64,000 nucleotides of DNA. Source: Armatimonadota bacterium. Lineage in GTDB: Bacteria; Sysuimicrobiota; Sysuimicrobiia; Sysuimicrobiales; Humicultoraceae. The position numbers and the translations under genes were made by a program. A model generated the notes under the pieces. It was not told where the DNA came from and did not search any database. It saw only the letters and a list, made by a program, of their open reading frames with translations. Numbering within the stretch: the first letter of the stretch is position 1; each line of letters starts with the position of its first letter. This document shows, piece after piece, positions 45,783 through 55,997 of this stretch. The stretch lies in the NCBI GenBank assembly GCA_031459855.1, contig JAVKHP010000001.1:2137906-2201905 (forward strand), read 5' to 3'.

Positions 45783-46826
45783 ATGTCCACCGACGCCCTG
45801 GACGCGTTCGTCGCCACGTTGCCCAAGATCGAGCTCCACGTCCACCTGGAGACGTCGCTGCGCCTGCGGCGCCTGGTCGAGCGCACCGGCGCGGGGCCGG
45901 CGCTGGGCGCGCCGCACCTGGTGGCCGACCCCGCGGTGTTCGTCGGCTACGACCGCCTGCGCCGGCTGCGGTACGCCGGGCGCGCCGGGCGGGTACCCGA
46001 CGCCTGGTACACCCGGGAGCGCATCGCCGCCATCACGGCCGAGCTGGTGCGGGAGGCGGCGGCGCAGCACGTCCGGTACGTGGAGGTGCGGGTGGGCGGC
46101 CGCCGCGGCTTCGCGCTGCTGGGTGTCCGCGGCATGCTGGAGGCGATGGCCGAGGGCGCAGCCAGCGTGCGGGAGCTGGGGGTCGGCTACGGGGCGATCG
46201 TCACGGTGGTGCGCGAGCGCGGGCCCGAGGACGCGGCACGCCTGGTGGCCGAGGCCGTCGCGTGCCGCGACTGCGGCGTGGTCGGCATCGACCTGGCCGG
46301 CGACGAGCAGAACTTCCCGCCGGCGCTGTTCGCCGCCGCGCTGCGGCCAGCACGCGACGCCGGGCTGGGCCTGACGGTGCACGCCGGCGAGTTCGCCGGA
46401 CCGGCGGGCATCTGGACGGCCCTGTACCACCTGGGCGCCGATCGCATCGGCCACGGCATCCGCGCCGTGGAGGACCCGGCACTGCTCGACCACCTGCGCC
46501 ACCGCGGGGTGACGCTGGAGCTGTGCCCGACCAGCAACGTGCGGTTGGGGCTGGTGCCGTCGCTGGCCCGGCACCCGCTGGGCGCACTGCGCCGCGCCGG
46601 CGTGTCGGTCACCGTCAACAGCGACGATCCGCTGCTGCTCCAGACCTCGCTCTCCCGGGAGCTGACGGCCGTCGCGCGGGCGCAGGGCCTGACGCCGGCC
46701 GACCTGGTGGAGCTGCAGGCGGCGGCCGCCCGTGCCGCGTTCGCCCCCGAGGCCGTGCGGCAGGCGCTGGAAGCCGCGGTCCGCGCGGTGCCGCTGGCGG
46801 CCGCGGGCGGCAGCCCCGTGCCGTGA
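45783..46826 (+). CDS. Adenosine/adenine deaminase family metal hydrolase
   Basis: 347-aa TIM-barrel amidohydrolase. Zinc ligands and catalytic residues are in HVHLE, LTVHAGEFAG (His and Glu), GADRIGHGI and VNSDDP. The HVHLE variant is more like adenine-deaminase-type proteins than classical adenosine deaminase (HVHLDG), so the base or nucleoside substrate is uncertain. Single gene with its own promoter; the suf promoter follows its stop closely. Confidence 0.88.
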   Translation: MSTDALDAFVATLPKIELHVHLETSLRLRRLVERTGAGPALGAPHLVADPAVFVGYDRLRRLRYAGRAGRVPDAWYTRERIAAITAELVREAAAQHVRYVEVRVGGRRGFALLGVRGMLEAMAEGAASVRELGVGYGAIVTVVRERGPEDAARLVAEAVACRDCGVVGIDLAGDEQNFPPALFAAALRPARDAGLGLTVHAGEFAGPAGIWTALYHLGADRIGHGIRAVEDPALLDHLRHRGVTLELCPTSNVRLGLVPSLARHPLGALRRAGVSVTVNSDDPLLLQTSLSRELTAVARAQGLTPADLVELQAAAARAAFAPEAVRQALEAAVRAVPLAAAGGSPVP

Positions 46827-46832
46827 CGAGCC

Positions 46833-46861
46833 TTGATTTGTTGAGTGAATTAGTCTAGAAT
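46833..46861 (+). promoter_or_regulatory. suf operon promoter with IscR/Rrf2-like dyad
   Basis: TTGATT (46833-46838), exactly 17 bp, TAGAAT (46856-46861). TTGAGTGAATTAGTCTA (46841-46857) fits 15 of 17 positions of the E. coli IscR type 1 core YYGACTRWWWYAGTCRR. This dyad fills the spacer and touches the -10, ideal for repression by a [2Fe-2S] Rrf2-type regulator. No such regulator gene is in the window. Confidence 0.6.
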
Positions 46862-46906
46862 TGGCGCGTGCGGCGGTGCGATTCATGCCGCCGCCAGGAG
46901 GAGCGC

Positions 46907-47737
46907 ATGGCCGATCTCGTCATCCGGGACCTCCACGTGCAGGTGGAGGACAAGGTGATCCTCAAGGGCGTTACCCTAGACGTCAGCCGGGGAGAGATCC
47001 ACGCCCTCATGGGGCCCAACGGCTCGGGCAAGAGCACCCTCGCCAACGTCCTGATGGGCAACCCGTTCTACCAGGTGGTGCGCGGCGAGGTGCTCTACAA
47101 GGGCGAGGACCTGCTGGCCATGTCGCCCGACGAACGGGCCCGCAAGGGGTTGTTCATCGCCTTCCAGTACCCGGTGAGCATTCCGGGTGTGACCATGGCC
47201 AGCTTCCTGCGCACGGCGGTCTCGGCCCGTCGGGGCATGGAGCAGGAGCTGGTGCCCGTGGCGGAGTTCCAGCGGCTGGTGCGGGCCAAGCTCGAGGCCC
47301 TGAAGATGGATCCGGCCATCCTGGGCCGCTACGTCAACGAGGGCTTCTCGGGTGGCGAGAAGAAGCGCGCCGAGATCCTGCAGATGGCGCTGCTGGAGCC
47401 CGAGATCGCCATCATGGACGAGACCGACTCGGGGCTGGACATCGACTCGGTCAAGATCGTGGCCGACGGCATCATGCGCATGTACGAGGAGCAGCGGGGC
47501 GGCATGGGCGTGCTGGTGATCACCCACTACTCGCGGATCCTCCAGTACATCCGCCCGCACCACGTGCACATCATGTACGACGGGCGGGTGGTGGTCTCGG
47601 GCGGACCCGAGCTGGCCCAGGAGCTGGAGGAGCGCGGGTACGAGGAGATCCGCCGCCAGTTCGAGGTGATCGCGGCCGAGGTTCAGGAGGCCGGCGCCGT
47701 CCGCCGCGCCGGGAAGGTGTTCTGGGTGGTACACTGA
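46907..47737 (+). CDS. sufC: Fe-S cluster assembly ATPase SufC
   Basis: 276-aa cytosolic ABC ATPase of the SufBCD scaffold. Walker A GPNGSGKST, FQYPVSIPGV, signature FSGGEKKRAEILQ and Walker B AIMDETDSGLDID are SufC-specific. A C-terminal VIAAEVQEAG stretch is slightly longer than usual. ATG 46907 has AGGAGGAG, so the earlier frame upstream is not needed. First gene of suf. Confidence 0.95.
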   Translation: MADLVIRDLHVQVEDKVILKGVTLDVSRGEIHALMGPNGSGKSTLANVLMGNPFYQVVRGEVLYKGEDLLAMSPDERARKGLFIAFQYPVSIPGVTMASFLRTAVSARRGMEQELVPVAEFQRLVRAKLEALKMDPAILGRYVNEGFSGGEKKRAEILQMALLEPEIAIMDETDSGLDIDSVKIVADGIMRMYEEQRGGMGVLVITHYSRILQYIRPHHVHIMYDGRVVVSGGPELAQELEERGYEEIRRQFEVIAAEVQEAGAVRRAGKVFWVVH

Positions 47738-47832
47738 GGGCGCGGCGTGCGCAGGTGACGCGCCGCCGCGCCGGGGTGTGATGTCCGACCGCCGGGACGT
47801 CGTCGCCAGCCACCGGCGGGGGCGCAGGGCCC

Positions 47833-47892
47833 GACGGTCGAGGACAGGACCTGACGGTCGAGGAGAGGACCTGACGGTCGAGGAGAGGATCG
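47833..47892 (+). repeat. Three tandem 20-bp units ending at the sufB start codon
   Basis: GACGGTCGAGGASAGGACCT occurs at 47833-47852, 47853-47872 and, with two changed bases, 47873-47892. ATG 47893 follows directly. Each unit carries a purine-rich GAGGASAGGA ribosome-site-like core. Only the last is well placed; the upstream copies could be standby ribosome sites or be prone to copy-number change. Confidence 0.85.
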
Positions 47893-49299
<1,407 letters not shown>

Positions 49300-49468
49300 G
49301 CCGGGACGCCGCGGCGGGGGCCGACGGGCACCCGCCGCTGGCGCGCGGCCGGGCGCGGCCTGGTCGGGCGGCGCAGGTTCCGTTCCGGGCGACAGCGGGC
49401 AGCGTGCCCGCCTCCGCACGGCCGCCCCGAGCCGCGTACGGACGCATCGACGCGTACGGAGGAGCACC

Positions 49469-50791
49469 GTGAGCGATCGCACGTCGTCCCTCGTCGCGCG
49501 GGCCGGGCTGCTGGACCCGGCCGCCCTCGAGGCTGCCAGCCGACAGGCCAACGATCCCGCCTGGATGCGGGAGCGCCGTGACGCTGCCTGGGCCGCCGCC
49601 ATGCGCCTGCCCCACCCGGCCGAGGTCTGGCCCGAGGAGTGGCGGCGTACCGACACCAGCGGCCTGGACCTGGCTGCGGTCGGCCTGGCCACGGAACCGG
49701 GGGCCCTGCCACCCGAATCCGCAGCGGTCGGCGGCCCCGACGAGCGGGCCGGCCTGCTGGTTGCCGCCGACGGGCGTGCCGTGGTGGAGGTCGAGGCCGC
49801 GCTGCGTGACCGCGGCGTGATCTTCTCCGACCTGGCAGGCGCCGTCGCGGCCCATCCTGAGCTCGTCCGCGAGTACTTCCTGCGCACCGTACCCGAGGTC
49901 GACCGGCACCGCTTCCGGGCGCTCCACGCCGCGCTGTGGACCGGGGGCGTGTTCCTGTACGTGCCGCCAGGCGTGGAGGTGGCGCTGCCGCTGGTGGCCC
50001 ACACCTGGCTGAGTGCTGCGGGTGCCGCGATCTTCCCCCACACGGTGGTGGTGGCGGCGCCGGGGAGCCGGGTCACGGTGGTCGAGCTGTTCGGATCCGC
50101 CGACGGCGCCGCCCGGCAGGTGGCCACCGCCGTGGCCGAGCTCGTCGTGCAGGACGGCGCCCAGGTGCGCTACGTCGCCGTCCGCGACTGGGCGGCGCCC
50201 ATGTGGGAGGTCGGCAGCCTGGTGCGGGCCCGCGTGGGGCGCGATGCCGCCGTGCACAGCCTGGTGGTCGGGCTGGGCGGCGGGTTGCTGAAGGTCGACG
50301 TCGAAGCGTACCTCGACGGGCCCGGCGCGTCCGCGGAGATGCTGGGCCTGTACTTCGCCGCCGACGGTCAGCACATGGACTTCCACACGCTCCAGGAGCA
50401 CGCCGCGCCGCACACCACCAGCGACCTGTTGTACAAGGGGGCCGTGCGTGATACGGCCAAGACCGTCTTCGCCGGGCTGATCCGCGTCCAGTGGGGCGCC
50501 CAGAAGACCAACGCGTTCCAGTCCAACCGCAACCTGATCCTCTCGGCAGGCGCGCGGGCCGACTCGATCCCCAAGCTGGAGATCATGGCCAACGACTTGC
50601 GCTGTACCCACGGCTCGGCCACCAGCCGTCTGCACGAGGACCACATCTTCTACCTGATGAGCCGCGGCCTGACCCGGGCGCAGGCCGTGCGCATGATCGT
50701 CGAAGGGTTCTTCGCCGACGTCTTCGACCGGATCCCCGTCGAGCGGCTGCGCGCGTACCTGCAGGCGCGCATCGCCGACAAGATGGCCTGA
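49469..50791 (+). CDS. sufD: Fe-S cluster assembly protein SufD
   Basis: 440-aa SufD paralogue of SufB. MDFHTLQEHAAPHTTSDLLYK, QTNA-like QWGAQKTNAFQSNRNLIL and DLRCTHGSATSRLHEDHIFY (with the His used in cluster assembly) are typical. GTG 49469 follows GGAGGAG. The 169-bp gap from sufB holds CGCGTACGGA twice (near 49434 and 49452) and no gene. Confidence 0.95.
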   Translation: MSDRTSSLVARAGLLDPAALEAASRQANDPAWMRERRDAAWAAAMRLPHPAEVWPEEWRRTDTSGLDLAAVGLATEPGALPPESAAVGGPDERAGLLVAADGRAVVEVEAALRDRGVIFSDLAGAVAAHPELVREYFLRTVPEVDRHRFRALHAALWTGGVFLYVPPGVEVALPLVAHTWLSAAGAAIFPHTVVVAAPGSRVTVVELFGSADGAARQVATAVAELVVQDGAQVRYVAVRDWAAPMWEVGSLVRARVGRDAAVHSLVVGLGGGLLKVDVEAYLDGPGASAEMLGLYFAADGQHMDFHTLQEHAAPHTTSDLLYKGAVRDTAKTVFAGLIRVQWGAQKTNAFQSNRNLILSAGARADSIPKLEIMANDLRCTHGSATSRLHEDHIFYLMSRGLTRAQAVRMIVEGFFADVFDRIPVERLRAYLQARIADKMA

Positions 50792-50793
50792 CC

Positions 50794-51153
50794 ATGGACG
50801 AGGTCGCTGCCGACACCTTCGTGCGGGTCGCCACCCTGGCCGAGGTGCCGCCGGGTACGGCCAGAGCGGTGGACGTGGCCGGCCGGCGGATCGCCCTGGT
50901 GAACGTCGGGGGCACCGTGTACGCCATCGACGACACCTGTACCCACGAGCGCGTGTCGCTGGCCGGTGGGCAGGTCACCGGCGAGATCATCGTCTGCCCC
51001 AAGCACGGCTCGCGGTTCCACGTCCCGACCGGCCGGGTGCTGTCCCTGCCCGCGGTCCGGCCGGTCAGCACCTACGCGGTGAAGGTGGAGGGCGACGCCA
51101 TCTGGGTGTCGCCGCAGCCCCGGCCCGGCCAGGGGATGCCGCATCGGCGGTAG
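50794..51153 (+). CDS. Rieske [2Fe-2S] ferredoxin inside the suf operon
   Basis: 119-aa small Rieske protein with C49-T-H51 and C68-P-K-H71 ligands (DDTCTHERVSLAG, VCPKHGSRF). It lies 2 bp after sufD and 13 bp before sufS. Such Rieske proteins recur in Suf operons of Gram-positive-type bacteria; an electron-transfer role in cluster assembly is likely but not shown. Confidence 0.9.
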   Translation: MDEVAADTFVRVATLAEVPPGTARAVDVAGRRIALVNVGGTVYAIDDTCTHERVSLAGGQVTGEIIVCPKHGSRFHVPTGRVLSLPAVRPVSTYAVKVEGDAIWVSPQPRPGQGMPHRR

Positions 51154-51166
51154 GGGGAGGGCGGCC

Positions 51167-52408
51167 GTGGATCTGGGCGCGCGCGTGCGGGGCGACTTCC
51201 CCCTGCTGGCCCGGACGGTGCACGGCAAGCCCCTGGTCTACCTGGACAGCGCCGCCACGTCCCAGAAGCCGCGCGTCGTCCTGGACGCCCTGCAGGAGTA
51301 CTACCGCCGCTACAACGCCAACGTGCACCGCGGCATCTACGCCATCGCCGAAGAAGCCACGGCGCGCTACGAGGCCGCGCGCGCGACCCTGGCCCGCCTC
51401 CTGCACGCCGCGCGGCCCGAGGAGATCGTCTTCACCCGCGGCACCACCGAGGCGATCAACCTGGTGGCCGGGAGCTGGGGCCGCGCCACCGTGCGCGCCG
51501 GCGACGAGATCGTCCTCACCGAGATGGAGCACCACAGCAACATCGTGCCGTGGCAGCTCCTGGCGGCCGAGAAGGGCGCCCGCCTGAAGTACGTGCCCGT
51601 CACCGAGGCGGGCCGCCTCGACATGGACGCGCTGGACCGCCTGCTCACCGAGCGCACGCGGTTGGTGGCGGTGGTGCACCAGTCCAACGTCCTGGGCACC
51701 ATCAACCCGATCCGGGAGATCGCCGACCGGGCGCATGCTGTTGGCGCCCTGGTGCTGGTGGACGCCGCCCAGAGCGTGCCCAATCAGGCCATCGACGTCC
51801 AGCAGCTGGGGGCCGACTTCCTGGCCTTCTCCGGCCACAAGATGCTGGGGCCCACCGGCAGCGGGGGTCTGTGGGCCCGCTACGACCTCCTGGAGGCGAT
51901 GCCGCCCTACCACGGCGGCGGCGAGATGATCGTGCGCGTCGACTACGAACGCTCGACGTTCAAGGCCCCGCCCCACCGCTTCGAGGCGGGCACGCCCCAC
52001 ATCGCCGGCGCCATCGTGCTGGCCGTCGCCGCCGACTACCTGCAGGGGGTGGGGTTCGACGCGATCGCCGCCTGGGAGCACACCCTGGTGGCCTATGCGC
52101 TGGAGCGGCTGCAGGACGTGCCGGGCCTGCGGATCCTGGGCCCGACGACCCCTGAGCAGCGCGGGGGCGCCATCAGCTTCGTGATGGACGTCGCGCACCC
52201 CCATGACATCGCCCAGGTGCTGGACCAGGAGGGCATCGCCATCCGCGCCGGCCACCACTGCGCCCAGCTCCTGCACCGGCGCTTCGGCGTGGAGGCCAGC
52301 GCCCGGGCCAGCGTCCACATCTACAACACCCGCGAGGACATCGACGCGCTGGTGGCGGGCCTGCACACGGTGCGCCGCCTGTTCACGCGCGCCTCCCGTC
52401 CGGTGTAG
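51167..52408 (+). CDS. sufS: Cysteine desulfurase SufS
   Basis: 413-aa PLP enzyme that provides sulfur. PLP lysine in FSGHKMLGPTG, active Cys C365 in RAGHHCAQLL, EMEHHSNIVPW and RGGAISF are class II desulfurase features. GTG 51167 follows GGGGAGGG. It pairs with SufU encoded 12 bp downstream. Confidence 0.95.
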   Translation: MDLGARVRGDFPLLARTVHGKPLVYLDSAATSQKPRVVLDALQEYYRRYNANVHRGIYAIAEEATARYEAARATLARLLHAARPEEIVFTRGTTEAINLVAGSWGRATVRAGDEIVLTEMEHHSNIVPWQLLAAEKGARLKYVPVTEAGRLDMDALDRLLTERTRLVAVVHQSNVLGTINPIREIADRAHAVGALVLVDAAQSVPNQAIDVQQLGADFLAFSGHKMLGPTGSGGLWARYDLLEAMPPYHGGGEMIVRVDYERSTFKAPPHRFEAGTPHIAGAIVLAVAADYLQGVGFDAIAAWEHTLVAYALERLQDVPGLRILGPTTPEQRGGAISFVMDVAHPHDIAQVLDQEGIAIRAGHHCAQLLHRRFGVEASARASVHIYNTREDIDALVAGLHTVRRLFTRASRPV

Positions 52409-52420
52409 GATCAGGGTACG

Positions 52421-52885
52421 ATGGCCCTCGACGACCTCTACCGTGAGGTCATCCTCGACCATTACGCCCACCCTCGCAACCGGGGCCGCCTCGACCCGGC
52501 GGACCTCACCGTCGAGGGCGCGAACCCGTTGTGCGGCGACGAGCTGGTGCTTTCGGTGCGGCTGGAGGGTGACCGCGTGGCGGCCGCGCGGTTCGAGGGC
52601 CGCGGCTGCTCCATCAGCCAGGCGTCGGCCTCGATGCTCACCGAGGCGATCACCGGCAAGTCGGTGGAGGAGGTGCGGGGGCTCATCGGTGCGTTCAAGG
52701 CCATGATGCGCGGCGCCGACCCCGCCGACGCCCTGGGCGACCTGGCCGCGCTCCAGGGCGTGCGCAAGTTCCCGGTGCGCATCAAGTGCGCGACGCTGGC
52801 GTGGGTGGCGCTCGAGCAGGGGCTGGACGAGCGCGCGGCGGGGCGCCCACCTGCGCGCGCCACCACCGAGACCGAGCCGGCCTGA
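52421..52885 (+). CDS. sufU: Sulfur relay protein SufU
   Basis: 154-aa zinc-dependent sulfurtransferase. C38 and D40 in NPLCGDE, C63 in GCSISQAS and C123 in RIKCATLAW are the zinc and sulfur-accepting ligands. The insert between C63 and C123 is that of SufU, not IscU. Last gene of the suf operon; its 20-residue tail is Ala/Arg/Glu-rich. Confidence 0.95.
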   Translation: MALDDLYREVILDHYAHPRNRGRLDPADLTVEGANPLCGDELVLSVRLEGDRVAAARFEGRGCSISQASASMLTEAITGKSVEEVRGLIGAFKAMMRGADPADALGDLAALQGVRKFPVRIKCATLAWVALEQGLDERAAGRPPARATTETEPA

Positions 52886-53078
52886 GTTCCCCGCGGACTG
52901 CGGCAGGCGGATCGCGCCGCCAGCCGGTGGCCACCCTGACTTCCCCGCGGGCGCCGGCAGGCACCCTTCGGGCCGCCGCCGAATCTCGAAGGCATCCTGC
53001 GAGCCCGGGGGGCTGGCTACGCACCGTCCGCTCGCATCCCATCTGACCACCGCGACGCTGACCCTCCTGGGAGCGTCG
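52886..53078. other. Gap between sufU and the fused permease gene
   Basis: 193 bp. TTCCCCGCGG is repeated at 52887-52896 and 52941-52950, each followed by CGGCAGGC-like sequence. No convincing promoter. The permease frame stays open through the last part of this region, but without a start codon. Confidence 0.4.
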
Positions 53079-55031
53079 GTGCTGGTCTTTGGGCTGGTCC
53101 ACCTTGCCCCGTTCGATCCGGCGCGGTACTTCGTGCAGTTCCGCCAGGGCTACCGGGAAGAGCAGATCCGACAGGTGCGACAGTGGTACGGGCTCGACGA
53201 TCCCGTGCCCGTGCAGTACGTGCGGTGGCTGCGGCGCGTGGCCACCGGTGACTTCGGCCGCTCGGTGTCCAACGGGCGCGAACTCGGCCCTGAACTGTGG
53301 CGTCGTCTGCCCTGGACGCTGTTGCTCCTGGGCGCGGCATGGGGGCTCGCCGCCCCGGCGGCGATCGGGATCGCCATGGCGGGCGCCGGGGACGGCACGG
53401 GGGGCGCGGTGGTCCGCCCGGTGGCCACCGCGGCGCTGCTGGTGCCGGTGTTCCTGCTGGCCAGCGTGCTGGTGTACGTCTTCGCGGTCCGGCTCGCCTG
53501 GGTGCCGATCCTCCCGCCGTTCGAGCTGCGCCTGCTCGACCCCACCCTCTGGCGGGCTCTGCTACTGCCCGCGGTGAGCCTTGCCGTCCCGGTGACCGCG
53601 CTGGTGGGACGGCGGCTGGCGGTAGCGCTGCGCGGGGCGCTGGAGGCGCCCTACGTGGTGGCAGCGCGCGCCCGCGGCCTGCCAGCCGCCGCGGTACGCC
53701 GTGTGGCGCTGCGCGCGGCCATCGCAACGGTGCTCGCTCACCCCCTGCCCCTGGTGGTGGCGTCGCTGGGCGCGCTGCTGGTCGTGGAAGAGGTGGTGGG
53801 CTGGCCGGGTCTGGGCCGGGTCTTCATGCGTGCCGTCGCCCAGCGCGACATCACGGCCGTGCAGGCCGCGCTCTTCCTCCTGGTGGCCGTCGGACTGGCT
53901 GGCGAGGTCGCAGCGCGCCAGCTGGCGGTGCGGCTCGCAGGACACGATCTGGCCGCCGCCGGTGGCGCTGCGGGGACGTTGCGGGGCCCCACCGGGCGCG
54001 CGGTGCCAGATGTCGCCCGCCCTGCGCCGGTGCCCGCCCTGCACCGGACCGAGCGCGCGGCGGCGGCCGTGCTGGCCGCGCTGGTCGCTGGCGCGGTGGC
54101 GGCGCCGGTGCTCGCGCGCTTTCCACCGGACCTGGTGCTGCTGGAGGAGATACAGCTGCCGCCCTCGCTGCGCCACTGGATGGGCACCGACGCCTCGGGC
54201 CGCGACCTGTTCAGCCGGCTGCTGTATGCCGGCCGCGTGACCCTGGCGCTGGCGGCGGTGCCGGCGGTGGCCGCGGTGGCGGGTGCGGTGGTCCTCGCCG
54301 CCGTGGCGCGCTGGCGGGGGCCGACGTGGATCGCCGCGCTGGCGGGCGCCTCGCGCACGCTGGGCGCGTTTCCGCCCCTGGCGCTGGCGATGGCGGTTGC
54401 TGTCGTCGTCGGCCGCGTCCCCACAGCCCTGGGAGGCGTGATGGTGGCCTGGGGCCTGGCAGAGTGCGCGGAACGCGTCGCGGCGCTCACGGCGCGGGCG
54501 CGCGCGTGGCCGTTTGCCGACGCTGCGGTGGCGTTGGGCGCGACGCCCGGGCGCGTGCTGGAGCGGCACCTGGCGCCGCACCTCGCGCGGCCCCTGGCCG
54601 CAGAAGTGCTGGCCCTGGTGCCCGGCTTCGTGTTGCTGGAGGCCACCCTGGGGTTCTTCGGCTTCAGCCTGAGCCCCACGATCCCGACGTGGGGCACGCT
54701 GCTGTGGCGCGGCCGCGAGGCGCTGCACCGCGGCGACTGGTGGTTGCTCGTCTTCCCGGTGGCGTTTGCGCTGGCGGCGGCCTGGGCGTGCCTGCGGCTC
54801 GCCGAGGCGCTGCGGGCACCCGAGGGGCCCACCTACGCGCGCATCGTCCGCCCTGGCCAGGGACCCGAGTGGGCACCGGCAGCGGCGCGTGCAGCGACCC
54901 CGCCGGCCGCGCGCGCCCCGGCCAGGCCTGGCGTGACGTCCATCGCTGCAGCCGACGACCCGGCAGTGGCCGCGCCGCTCTCCCGCCGCATCCCCGCGCC
55001 CCGGCGGTGGCGGCGCGGGAAGCCGTCCTAA
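53079..55031 (+). CDS. Fused DppB-DppC-type ABC transporter permease
   Basis: 650-aa membrane protein that joins two BPD-type permeases. The first half has DPVPVQYVRWLRRVATGDFGRS and the EAA loop LEAPYVVAARARGLPAAAV. The second half has GTDASGRDLFSRLLYAGRV and LGFFGFSLSPTIPTWGTLLWRGR. GTG 53079 lies inside the predicted first helix. The frame is open for some 70 bp upstream (LTTATLTLLGAS), so the true start may be a rare codon or lost. No binding protein or ATPase is adjacent. It may be an orphan or decaying importer part. Confidence 0.78.
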   Translation: MLVFGLVHLAPFDPARYFVQFRQGYREEQIRQVRQWYGLDDPVPVQYVRWLRRVATGDFGRSVSNGRELGPELWRRLPWTLLLLGAAWGLAAPAAIGIAMAGAGDGTGGAVVRPVATAALLVPVFLLASVLVYVFAVRLAWVPILPPFELRLLDPTLWRALLLPAVSLAVPVTALVGRRLAVALRGALEAPYVVAARARGLPAAAVRRVALRAAIATVLAHPLPLVVASLGALLVVEEVVGWPGLGRVFMRAVAQRDITAVQAALFLLVAVGLAGEVAARQLAVRLAGHDLAAAGGAAGTLRGPTGRAVPDVARPAPVPALHRTERAAAAVLAALVAGAVAAPVLARFPPDLVLLEEIQLPPSLRHWMGTDASGRDLFSRLLYAGRVTLALAAVPAVAAVAGAVVLAAVARWRGPTWIAALAGASRTLGAFPPLALAMAVAVVVGRVPTALGGVMVAWGLAECAERVAALTARARAWPFADAAVALGATPGRVLERHLAPHLARPLAAEVLALVPGFVLLEATLGFFGFSLSPTIPTWGTLLWRGREALHRGDWWLLVFPVAFALAAAWACLRLAEALRAPEGPTYARIVRPGQGPEWAPAAARAATPPAARAPARPGVTSIAAADDPAVAAPLSRRIPAPRRWRRGKPS

Positions 55032-55993
55032 CGGCGCTTGCGCGCCAGCGCCCGGCGGGCAGCGGCCACGATGTCGGCGGCCGTCAGCCCGTACTTCTCC
55101 ATCAGGGCCCGCGGCGAGCCCGACTCCCCGAAGACGTCGCGGATACCCACCCGCTCCACGGGCACCGGCTCGTGGGCGCTGGTCACCTCCGCCACCGCGC
55201 CGCCCAACCCGCCGTAGACGGTGTGCTCTTCGGCCGTCACGATGGCGCCGGTCTCCCGGGCGGCCGCCAGGACCGCGGCCTCGTCCAGCGGCTTGAGCGT
55301 GGCCATGTTCAGCACGCGGGCCTCGATGCCCTCGGCGGCCAGCGTCTCGGCCGCGGCCAGGGCCTCGGCGACCATGATGCCGCAGGCGATGAGGGTCACG
55401 TCGTCCCCCTGTCGGAGCTGCGCGGCGCGCCCGATGGTGAAGGTGTAGGTGTCGTCGAAGAGCACGGGCACCGGCGCGCGGCCCAGGCGCACGTAGGCCG
55501 GCCCGTGGTGCTCGACCAGCGCCGCGATGACCTGGTGCGTCTCCGTGGCGTCGGCGGGCACGATGACGGTCATGTTGGCCAGGGCCCGCATCATCGCCAG
55601 CTCCTCGATGGCCTGGGCGCTCATGCCGTCCTCGCCCACGGTGAGCCCGCCGTGGGTGCTGACCAGCTTCACGTTGAGGCCGGGCTGCGCCACCAGCACC
55701 CGGATCTGGTCGTAGGCCCGGCCCGGCACGAAGACGGCGAAGGAGCTCACGAAGGGAATCTTCCCGCACGTGGCGAGCCCCGCGGCCACGCCCACCATGT
55801 TCTGCTCGGCGATGCCGCATTCGACGAACCGGTCGGGGAACGCGGCCGCGAACGCCTCGAGTCGGGTCGAGTCGCGCAGGTCGCCGGTCAGCGCCACCAC
55901 CCGCGCGTCGCGCCGGCCGACGGCGACCAGCGCCTCGCCGTACGCGTCCCGCGTCGCCTTCCCGCCGGCGGTCTGCACTACGGGCCCTGCCAT
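55028..55993 (-). CDS. Transketolase, C-terminal (pyrimidine/Tkt_C) subunit
   Basis: 321 aa holding the pyrimidine-binding and C-terminal domains of transketolase: RFVECGIAEQNMVGVAAGLA, THGGLTVGEDGMSAQAIEELA and VTAEEHTVYGGLGGAVAEV. Together with the N-terminal half encoded 4 bp upstream it forms a split enzyme for pentose phosphate interconversion. Stop codons of this gene and the convergent permease overlap. Confidence 0.9.
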   Translation of the reverse strand: MAGPVVQTAGGKATRDAYGEALVAVGRRDARVVALTGDLRDSTRLEAFAAAFPDRFVECGIAEQNMVGVAAGLATCGKIPFVSSFAVFVPGRAYDQIRVLVAQPGLNVKLVSTHGGLTVGEDGMSAQAIEELAMMRALANMTVIVPADATETHQVIAALVEHHGPAYVRLGRAPVPVLFDDTYTFTIGRAAQLRQGDDVTLIACGIMVAEALAAAETLAAEGIEARVLNMATLKPLDEAAVLAAARETGAIVTAEEHTVYGGLGGAVAEVTSAHEPVPVERVGIRDVFGESGSPRALMEKYGLTAADIVAAARRALARKRR

Positions 55994-55997
55994 CGCC

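Noticed and set aside
47833-47892. CRISPR-like array
   Set aside because: Three 20-bp units are directly adjacent without spacers, contain ribosome-site sequence and end at a start codon; no cas genes are present.
53079-55031. Calling the fused permease a pseudogene
   Set aside because: The 650-codon frame is uninterrupted with both coupling loops conserved; only the start is doubtful.
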